The notes under the pieces are model-generated. The model was not told the origin of the DNA, did no database searches, and was given only the letters and a program-made list of their open reading frames with translations. The position numbers and the translations under genes are program-made. A DNA stretch of 9,476 nt from NCBI GenBank assembly GCA_017428805.1, contig JAFRQC010000140.1, positions 1 to 9,476 on the forward strand. The letters are read 5' to 3'. Below are positions 1-4,921 of this stretch, one piece after another; within the stretch, counting starts at the first letter, position 1, and each line of letters starts with the position of its first letter. The DNA is from Prevotella sp. (lineage in GTDB: Bacteria; Bacteroidota; Bacteroidia; Bacteroidales; Bacteroidaceae).

Positions 1-228
1 GAAGATGAGTGCGTGGCGTGGGCCGAGGAGATGATGGAGCGTTCGCCGTTGGCGCTGAGGATGATCAAGGCGGGACTGAACGCGGAGTTAGACGGTCAGG
101 CTGGTATTCAGGAACTGGCTGGCGACGCGACGATGTTGTATTATTTCCTTGATGAAGCGCAGGAGGGTGGCAAGGCCTTCCTTGAGAAGCGGAAACCGGA
201 CTTTAAGAAGTATCCTAAGATGCCGTAA
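1..228 (+). CDS. menB: 1,4-dihydroxy-2-naphthoyl-CoA synthase, C-terminal part
   Basis: This is the 3' end of menB, open from the first base of the window; about 75 codons are present of a protein usually near 275 residues. MenB is a crotonase-family enzyme that cyclises o-succinylbenzoyl-CoA to 1,4-dihydroxy-2-naphthoyl-CoA in menaquinone synthesis, in the cytosol. The segment matches the family C-terminus as I recall it from E. coli Men[20 protein letters not shown], then an [11 protein letters not shown] stretch, an EGGKAF segment and the closing RKPDF motif. It ends with TAA. The internal ATG at position 31 or a GTG at 13 is not a start, because the frame is open and conserved upstream of both. 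menC follows after about 39 bp and menE lies further on, which supports the assignment. The catalytic residues lie outside the window. Confidence 0.95.
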   Translation, partial: EDECVAWAEEMMERSPLALRMIKAGLNAELDGQAGIQELAGDATMLYYFLDEAQEGGKAFLEKRKPDFKKYPKMP

Positions 229-237
229 TTAAGAACA

Positions 238-264
238 ACGGATTTCACGGATTAAACGGATTTG
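238..264 (+). repeat. Three 9-bp units of ACGGATT between menB and menC
   Basis: ACGGATT occurs at 238, 247 and 256 with an exact 9-bp period; the two spacer bases differ (TC, AA, TG). The block fills nearly all of the menB-menC gap and runs into the possible TTG start of menC at 262. Similar ACGGATT strings are familiar from Bacteroidales intergenic DNA, but that is memory, not a search. Confidence 0.7.
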
Positions 265-267
265 CCT

Positions 268-1287
268 ATGCGGTTCGATATAGAAGAAAAGACGCTGCAT
301 TTTAAGCAGCCGGCAGGGACGTCGAGGGGCGTGTATACGACCAGGAAGATATGGTTGGTTCGTCTGTCGGACGGCGAGAGAGAGGGAGTGGGGGAGTGTG
401 CACCATTGCCGGATCTGAGCTGTGATGCGATGGGTGATGAAGAATATCGTTCGATATTAAATAAAGTTTGCGAGGAGTTCTGCCAAAGGCAGGAATTAGA
501 TAATGATTCGTGGCGGCAGTATCCGTCGATGCTTTTTGGACTGGAAACGGCGTGGCTGAATATGACGAATGGCGATAGGCTGTTTGATACGGCGTTCAGT
601 CGCGGCGAGGTGGGGATTCCCATCAACGGACTGGTGTGGATGGGCAGCTATGAGGAGATGCTGAAGCGTATGGAGGAGAAACTGGAGAAGGGCTTCCGTT
701 GCGTGAAACTGAAGATCGGCGCCATCGACTTCGACCAGGAACTGGATCTGGTGAAGCGCATCCGTGAACGGTTCTCGCATCATGAGGTGGAGCTGAGACT
801 CGATGCGAACGGAGCCTTTAAGTATGATGAGGCGCTGTATAAGCTGGAACTCCTGTCGCAGTACGCCATCCACAGCATCGAACAGCCCATCAAGGCGGGG
901 CAGTGGGCCTATATGGCGGAGCTCTGTCGGGAGTCGCCCCTGCCCATTGCACTCGACGAGGAACTGATCGGCGTGAACGACCCTGAGATGAAACGGCACA
1001 TGCTGAACATCATCAAGCCAAGATATATCATCCTGAAGCCGTCGTTGCATGGTGGCATGCAGGGTTGCAGGGAGTGGATTGAGACAGCCCAGGATATGGG
1101 CATCGGCTCGTGGATCACGTCGGCGTTGGAGAGTAACATCGGTTTGAATGCCATTGCGCAGTTCGCCTCTGATGTGTATGGCGACCATATTACGATGCCG
1201 CAGGGCCTGGGAACAGGACAACTGTTTACGGATAATATCGATATGGGTTTGGAGATACGTGGGGACAGACTGTGGAGAGCGATTTAG
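268..1287 (+). CDS. menC: o-Succinylbenzoate synthase (enolase superfamily)
   Basis: MenC dehydrates SHCHC to o-succinylbenzoate in menaquinone synthesis. From the ATG at 268 the protein has 339 residues, a normal length for the Bacteroidales type. The enolase-superfamily active site is complete: the KLK lysine pair at 147/149, metal ligands Asp179 (RLDANGAF), Glu205 (IEQP) and Asp230 (LDEE), and the second catalytic lysine Lys257 (LKPS). The N-terminal capping part carries THxF-like and GVGECAPLP motifs (residues 41-49) typical of this branch. A TTG at 262 is an alternative start two codons upstream; ATG is preferred because the TTG lies in a repeat and there is no ribosome binding site to favour it. 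An in-frame TAA at 253 prevents a longer protein. Dipeptide epimerases share the fold, but the flanking menB and menE decide the role. The gene ends in TAG inside a 7-bp repeat, 28 bp before menE. Confidence 0.93.
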   Translation: MRFDIEEKTLHFKQPAGTSRGVYTTRKIWLVRLSDGEREGVGECAPLPDLSCDAMGDEEYRSILNKVCEEFCQRQELDNDSWRQYPSMLFGLETAWLNMTNGDRLFDTAFSRGEVGIPINGLVWMGSYEEMLKRMEEKLEKGFRCVKLKIGAIDFDQELDLVKRIRERFSHHEVELRLDANGAFKYDEALYKLELLSQYAIHSIEQPIKAGQWAYMAELCRESPLPIALDEELIGVNDPEMKRHMLNIIKPRYIILKPSLHGGMQGCREWIETAQDMGIGSWITSALESNIGLNAIAQFASDVYGDHITMPQGLGTGQLFTDNIDMGLEIRGDRLWRAI

Positions 1288-1313
1288 TTTATAGTTTATT
1301 GTTTATAGTTTAT
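1286..1313 (+). repeat. Four heptamers AGTTTAT forming the menC-menE junction
   Basis: Four consecutive 7-bp units read AGTTTAT, AGTTTAT, TGTTTAT, AGTTTAT. The first unit overlaps the last two bases of the menC stop codon, and the menE ATG begins two bases after the last unit. The repeat therefore makes up almost the whole intergenic spacer and leaves no room for a Shine-Dalgarno site. Confidence 0.85.
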
Positions 1314-1315
1314 AG

Positions 1316-2299
1316 ATGATTACTTTGGAGGAGTTCTTGTCCGAGTGGCGGAACAATAGTCCTTATGTCGAAGTGAAGACGAGCGGGAGTACTGGGGAGC
1401 CGAAGCGGATGCTGGTGGAGAAGCAGCGGATGAGGGCCTCAGCACGGATCACGTGCGACTTCCTCGGACTGAAGGCTGGGGATACGGCATTGTTATGTAT
1501 GTCGCTCGACTATATCGCAGGCAAGATGATGGTGGTCAGGGCGATAGAGAGGAATTTGAGACTGATTGTTGTCGAGCCGAGCGGACATCCTTTAAATAAG
1601 GGACAATGGATAATGGATAATGGACAATTCGGCTTTGCCGCAATGGTACCGATGCAGGTGTATAACTCGCTGCAGGTGCCGGAGGAACGGGAGCGATTGA
1701 AGCAGATCAAACATCTGATTATTGGCGGAGGGGCGATAGACGAGGCGATGGCTGAAGAATTGAAGACGTTTCCGAATCACGTGTGGAGCACGTATGGGAT
1801 GACGGAGACACTGTCGCATATTGCATTGAGGCGATTGTCTGGGCCTGAGGCATCGGAATGGTATACGCCGTTCCCGTCGGTCAGCGTCAGTCTGAATGGG
1901 GAGGGGTGTCTGGTGATTGATGCGCCGGAGGTGTGTAAAGAGAGGCTGGTAACGAATGACATCGCGGAGTTGGCGACTAATAATTACTCCTTCAGAATTT
2001 TGGGGAGGAGGGATAATGTGATTTGCTCTGGGGGGATTAAGATCCAGGCAGAGGAGGTGGAACGGATGCTAAAAGCCCATTTACGCGTACCTTATTTAAT
2101 AAGTAAAAGACCGGATAAGAAGTTTGGTGAGGTGGTCGTGTTGCTGACGGAGGGTGATGTGGAAGAGGCGAAAAAGGTTTGTGAGGCGGTATTGCCCAAG
2201 TTCCAGCGTCCGAAAGCATACATTCACGTCAGCAAGATTCCCCTAACGGAAACAAAAAAGCCTGCCCGAAGGCAGGCTGAGGTTCTGGCTAGAGGCTGA
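1316..2299 (+). CDS. menE: o-Succinylbenzoate-CoA ligase (AMP-forming)
   Basis: MenE activates o-succinylbenzoate to its CoA thioester using ATP, between MenC and MenB in menaquinone synthesis. At 327 residues it is a short ANL-family enzyme, as is usual in Bacteroidales, because the N-terminal part before the phosphate loop is nearly absent. Visible motifs are the phosphate loop TSGSTGEPK (22-30), STYGMTET (158-165), TNDIAEL (213-219), the hinge region GRRDNVICSGGIKI (230-243), and the C-terminal catalytic-lysine region TETKKPARR (311-319). There Lys315 takes the place of the lysine in the family motif GK..R; the usual preceding Gly is Lys314. Two oddities: residues 96-104 are encoded by a heptamer repeat, and the last codons contain a terminator for the opposite strand. 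The gene follows menC by 28 bp and is probably the last gene of the operon; it converges on the esterase gene. Confidence 0.92.
   Translation: MITLEEFLSEWRNNSPYVEVKTSGSTGEPKRMLVEKQRMRASARITCDFLGLKAGDTALLCMSLDYIAGKMMVVRAIERNLRLIVVEPSGHPLNKGQWIMDNGQFGFAAMVPMQVYNSLQVPEERERLKQIKHLIIGGGAIDEAMAEELKTFPNHVWSTYGMTETLSHIALRRLSGPEASEWYTPFPSVSVSLNGEGCLVIDAPEVCKERLVTNDIAELATNNYSFRILGRRDNVICSGGIKIQAEEVERMLKAHLRVPYLISKRPDKKFGEVVVLLTEGDVEEAKKVCEAVLPKFQRPKAYIHVSKIPLTETKKPARRQAEVLARG
1601..1628 (+). repeat. Four heptamers GGAYAAT inside menE
   Basis: Within menE, four perfect 7-bp steps read GGACAAT, GGATAAT, GGATAAT, GGACAAT. They encode GQWIMDNGQ (residues 96-104), lying between the conserved VEPSGHPL and FAAMVPMQVYNS segments, where related MenE proteins vary in my recollection. 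Gain or loss of one unit would shift the reading frame; three units would keep it. Confidence 0.85.
2254..2278 (-). terminator. Intrinsic terminator for the esterase gene, lying inside menE
   Basis: On the minus strand an 8-bp stem, AGCCTGCC and GGCAGGCT (2259-2278), encloses a TTCG tetraloop closed by C and G, and continues into a T-run complementary to A2254-A2259. This is a canonical rho-independent terminator for transcripts running leftward from the esterase gene, whose stop is at 2342. On the plus strand the same DNA encodes the last conserved residues of MenE; there the stem is not followed by T residues, so it should not terminate menE. Confidence 0.8.
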
Positions 2300-2335
2300 T
2301 CAGACCTCCTCTGACTCCCCCTAACTCAGGGGGAG
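2300..2335. repeat. Two back-to-back small hairpins between menE and the esterase gene
   Basis: TCAGA/TCTGA (2300-2304 and 2310-2314, 5-nt loop) abuts CTCCCCCT/AGGGGGAG (2315-2322 and 2328-2335, 5-nt loop). Neither is followed by a T-run on either strand, so these are not typical intrinsic terminators. They fill the 42-bp gap between the two convergent genes and resemble C-rich dispersed repeats I recall from Bacteroidetes genomes. Confidence 0.6.
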
Positions 2336-2341
2336 AAACAG

Positions 2342-3598
2342 TTACCACTGGCCGATCCAGTAGTTGAGATCGATGTCTTTGTAGCTGTCTGGGGTGATGC
2401 GGACGGTGGTGTTCTGATTGTCTTTGCCGAGGAGGAAGCGGTCGATGTAAGCCTCTACTTCGGGGAACTGCACCTCAGGCAGTTGACAGTGGCCGTGATT
2501 GGCAACGATGGAATAGCCCACACGGTCGGCTATGCCGAATTGCTCCCACACCTTCATCGCACCGTTCATCGAGACGTAAGCCGAAGGATCAGCCAGCCAC
2601 ACATAGTCAGGATTGCCCAACATCAGCAGGGCTCGCGGACAGATCATTGCTGCCAGTTCGTGGTGATCGTGGGGCAGATAAGCCACATTCTCCTCACCGT
2701 AGTTCTCACGCAGACTCTCCATAAACCAGTTGTAGTCCGTCTTGTCGAGGTTCTCCACAGGTTCGGCATCCGATTGGATGTTCAGCCAACGGGAATAACG
2801 CCAGGCGGCAGCACCACCGCCACCAGGTTCCTGGGCGATAGTGAGGGCGACACGCTCGTCGAAGGCTCCGCAGAAAAGGGCCATCTTGCCTGCATAGCTG
2901 CAACCTGTGACACCGATATGCTTCGTATCGATCTTCGTCACTTCTGGACCCAACTGCTGCAGTCCGTCAATCAGGCGGCTCAGTCCCCAGGCCCATTCGC
3001 TATAGGCACCGTTGTCTTTCAGCTCCGGATAGAGACGGTCGAAATCGTAGTTGCCACGTCCGGCAGGCTTCCGTCCGAAGCGGGCACCAAACTGACTGTA
3101 GTTGTTCACCTGTGCCTCCTTGTAGATCATCGTGGCGATGGGGCGTTTCTCGAAAAGACTCTTGGGCAGGGATATGCCGCTGGTGCCGATCATCAGGGCG
3201 TAAGGTGCCTCACCCATTGAGGGATAGCTGATGAGGGCACTGAGTTCGAGCGACTGGTCTCCGATGGTGACGGTCACTTTCAGCGTGTCGCCGTCCATAC
3301 GTGCTTTTACGGCTGAGGGGACTACGGCAGGCTTCGTGCCGATCTCGTAGTGCTGGATCTCCTTGGCAATCTCACCACGGCGCAGGCTCCAGTCCTTGAA
3401 GTCGGTGATGCGTCCGCTGCCGTCAGACCACATCAGGGGATCGGGCAGGGCTTCGCACTTCGTGCCCTGTTCCTTCGTGGGCAGCACGGGATTGGCGTTG
3501 ATACCGGTGTTCTCCGTCTCATAGACGAGTGGCGGCTGTTGTGCCTGGGTGCAGACGCTCGTCAGCAGCACTGCCGTCAGAATGAATAGTTTCTTCAT
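2342..3598 (-). CDS. Secreted CE15-type glucuronoyl esterase
   Basis: This is a predicted 4-O-methyl-glucuronoyl methylesterase of family CE15, alpha/beta-hydrolase fold, which in the family cleaves the ester between lignin and glucuronic acid on xylan. The 418-residue protein has a signal peptide (MKKLFILTAVLLTSVCTQA, cut near residue 19 or 20); the Cys16 context is a poor lipobox, so a soluble exported protein is more likely. The nucleophile is Ser234 in GCSYAGK (232-238), the acid is Glu257 in AQEPGGGG, and the histidine is His370 in NHGHC (His368 is the alternative). The 23-residue Ser-to-Glu spacing equals that of characterised CE15 enzymes. Lys238 and Trp266 match the glucuronate-binding positions. 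The residue after Ser, commonly Arg, is Tyr here. No Bacteroidetes promoter is seen in the 124-bp gap behind aroB, so read-through from aroB is possible. The gene is often labelled acetylxylan esterase in annotations. No other glycan-degradation gene is nearby. Confidence 0.85.
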   Translation of the reverse strand: MKKLFILTAVLLTSVCTQAQQPPLVYETENTGINANPVLPTKEQGTKCEALPDPLMWSDGSGRITDFKDWSLRRGEIAKEIQHYEIGTKPAVVPSAVKARMDGDTLKVTVTIGDQSLELSALISYPSMGEAPYALMIGTSGISLPKSLFEKRPIATMIYKEAQVNNYSQFGARFGRKPAGRGNYDFDRLYPELKDNGAYSEWAWGLSRLIDGLQQLGPEVTKIDTKHIGVTGCSYAGKMALFCGAFDERVALTIAQEPGGGGAAAWRYSRWLNIQSDAEPVENLDKTDYNWFMESLRENYGEENVAYLPHDHHELAAMICPRALLMLGNPDYVWLADPSAYVSMNGAMKVWEQFGIADRVGYSIVANHGHCQLPEVQFPEVEAYIDRFLLGKDNQNTTVRITPDSYKDIDLNYWIGQW

Positions 3599-3638
3599 AT
3601 CCTTTATGTTTAATTGTTAGTGACTCTTCTCTTAAAAG

Positions 3639-3670
3639 AGATAGGACTACCCTCGCGAGCCGTCCTATCT
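3639..3670. repeat. 9-bp stem hairpin in the aroB-esterase gap
   Basis: AGATAGGAC (3639-3647) and GTCCTATCT (3662-3670) pair perfectly around a 14-nt loop that contains the palindrome CTCGCGAG (3652-3659). On the minus strand the stem lies 53-84 nt past the aroB stop and is followed by CTTTT, so it may be a weak terminator or attenuator between aroB and the esterase gene. The remaining sequence of this 124-bp gap shows no gene. Confidence 0.55.
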
Positions 3671-3722
3671 GCGATTAGCTAGTAATATGATTAGGCCTAT
3701 TAAGCTGATTGGTTTTCTGCAG

Positions 3723-4772
3723 TCAGCACTCGCGGTAGAAGTCGAGTGCCTCGTATATATCTTCCTTCGTGGCGGTCTGGTTGATGCGGATGTCTCCGAT
3801 GCCGCCTAAGAGGGTGAAGTTGATCGTGCCGGCCACATTCTTCTTGTCGTGGGTCATAAGTTCCAGCAGGGTGGGGTAGTCGTCGCAGGTGATGGCCATC
3901 TTGCCATAGTGCTCCTTGATGAAGCTGACCGTCTGGTGCATCTTGTCTGAGGGGAAGCCCGTCTTGACCGTGCTGAGGTAGAGTTCGCTGATGAGGCCGT
4001 AGGCAACGGCATAACCGTGAAGGATCGGGGAATGCTTCAAGGCGAAGCTTTCGAAGGCGTGGCCTACGGTATGTCCGAGGTTCAGAGCCTTGCGGATACC
4101 TTGCTCCAGCGGGTCTTCGGTGACGATGCGCTGCTTCACGGTGACACTGTCGGCCACCATCGTCTGCAGTTGCTGCAGGTCGGGTCGCGCCAGATCAAAG
4201 TTGATCAGCTCTGCCCACATCTTTTCGTTGGAGATCAGTCCGTGCTTCAGCATCTCGGCATAGCCGGAACAGATATTCTCGGCGTCAAGGGTCTTCAGGA
4301 ACGTGGTGTCGAGGATGACGGTGCTGGCATTGCTGAACACGCCGATCTCGTTCTTCAGTCCCCGGAAGTTGATGCCCGTCTTACCGCCCACGCTGGCATC
4401 GACCATCGAGAGCAGGGTGGTGGGGATGTTGATATAGTTGATGCCCCGCTTGAAGGTGGAGGCAGCAAAGCCTCCCAGGTCGGTCACCATCCCGCCACCT
4501 ATATTTATTAATAAGGAGTGACGTGTGGCACCGCCCTCACCCAACGCTTCCCAGACGTGCGACAGGGATTCGAGCGTCTTGTGACTATCGGTGGCTCCGA
4601 TGACGATGATCTGGGCACCACGGACACAGTCCATACCGCTGACAATAGGCAGGCAGCAGCGCTCCGTCGTCTCATCGACAAGGATAAAAGTGCGGTCGTG
4701 CTCACATTCAGCAATGGCTGTAGCGAGAGCCTCTGTCAGATTTTCGGAAATGACGACCTTTTGCGGATTCAT
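3723..4772 (-). CDS. aroB: 3-Dehydroquinate synthase
   Basis: AroB converts DAHP to 3-dehydroquinate, the second step of the shikimate pathway, in the cytosol with NAD and a divalent metal. The 349-residue length is normal. The NAD-binding motif GGGMVTDLGGFAAS (92-105) is followed by the family signature PTTLLSMVDASVGGKTGIN (117-135). The metal ligands appear as Glu173 (GYAEMLKHG), His234 (LNLGHTVGHAFE) and His252 (LHGYAVAYG), with the second histidine of the middle motif, His238, also conserved. DKK at 309-311 fits the C-terminal substrate-binding region. The ATG at 4772 is preceded by an A-rich stretch and a promoter about 40 bp upstream. The gene is divergent from the outer-membrane protein gene and precedes the esterase gene on the same strand with no evident functional link. 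Confidence 0.96.
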   Translation of the reverse strand: MNPQKVVISENLTEALATAIAECEHDRTFILVDETTERCCLPIVSGMDCVRGAQIIVIGATDSHKTLESLSHVWEALGEGGATRHSLLINIGGGMVTDLGGFAASTFKRGINYINIPTTLLSMVDASVGGKTGINFRGLKNEIGVFSNASTVILDTTFLKTLDAENICSGYAEMLKHGLISNEKMWAELINFDLARPDLQQLQTMVADSVTVKQRIVTEDPLEQGIRKALNLGHTVGHAFESFALKHSPILHGYAVAYGLISELYLSTVKTGFPSDKMHQTVSFIKEHYGKMAITCDDYPTLLELMTHDKKNVAGTINFTLLGGIGDIRINQTATKEDIYEALDFYREC

Positions 4773-4774
4773 CT

Positions 4775-4805
4775 TTTGTTGATAGTGGTACTCAGTTTAT
4801 TTTTG
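4775..4805 (+). promoter_or_regulatory. Promoter of the outer-membrane protein gene
   Basis: TTTG (4775-4778) and TATTTTTG (4798-4805) are separated by exactly 19 bp, a full match to the Bacteroidetes -33/-7 consensus TTTG and TAnnTTTG. Transcription would begin near 4812, giving a leader of roughly 110 nt before the ATG at 4922. The -33 box lies within 3 bp of the aroB start codon, and the -7 box lies 6 bp from the aroB -7 box on the other strand. Confidence 0.6.
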
Positions 4806-4811
4806 ATGCTG

Positions 4812-4842
4812 CAAAGGTAAGCATTTTTTTCATAATGACAAG
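4812..4842 (-). promoter_or_regulatory. Promoter of aroB
   Basis: On the minus strand CTTG (4842-4839) and TACCTTTG (4819-4812) are 19 bp apart, matching the Bacteroidetes pattern with one mismatch in the -33 box. The sequence continues as CAGC, as it does at the asnA promoter. Transcription would start near 4805, leaving a leader of about 33 nt. Confidence 0.65.
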
Positions 4843-4921
4843 AAGAAATGCGTTTTTTTTCACTTTCCGTTAAACTTTTCCCCGTTTCGTGCGTCAAAGA
4901 AGCATAAAATCAGAACTATCA

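Noticed and set aside
2254..2280. Possible -1 ribosomal frameshift site in menE: slippery A AAA AAG in the right phase, followed by a stem-loop
   Set aside because: The stem begins directly at the heptamer, without the 5-9 nt spacer needed, and the -1 frame stops after six codons. A terminator for the opposite strand plus lysine codons explains the sequence better.
2303..2309. ACCTCCT, identical to the 16S anti-Shine-Dalgarno core (AGGAGGT on the minus strand)
   Set aside because: No start codon follows on the minus strand at a useful distance, and it forms part of a small hairpin, so it is probably chance.
2342..4772. A polysaccharide utilisation locus around the esterase and the outer-membrane protein
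   Set aside because: There is no SusD-like gene, glycoside hydrolase or sensor regulator; the two genes are on opposite strands and separated by aroB, and the barrel protein is not the SusC type as far as I can tell.
4889..4921. Earlier GTG start for the outer-membrane protein
   Set aside because: It would add 11 polar residues in front of a standard signal peptide; the ATG at 4922 fits export.
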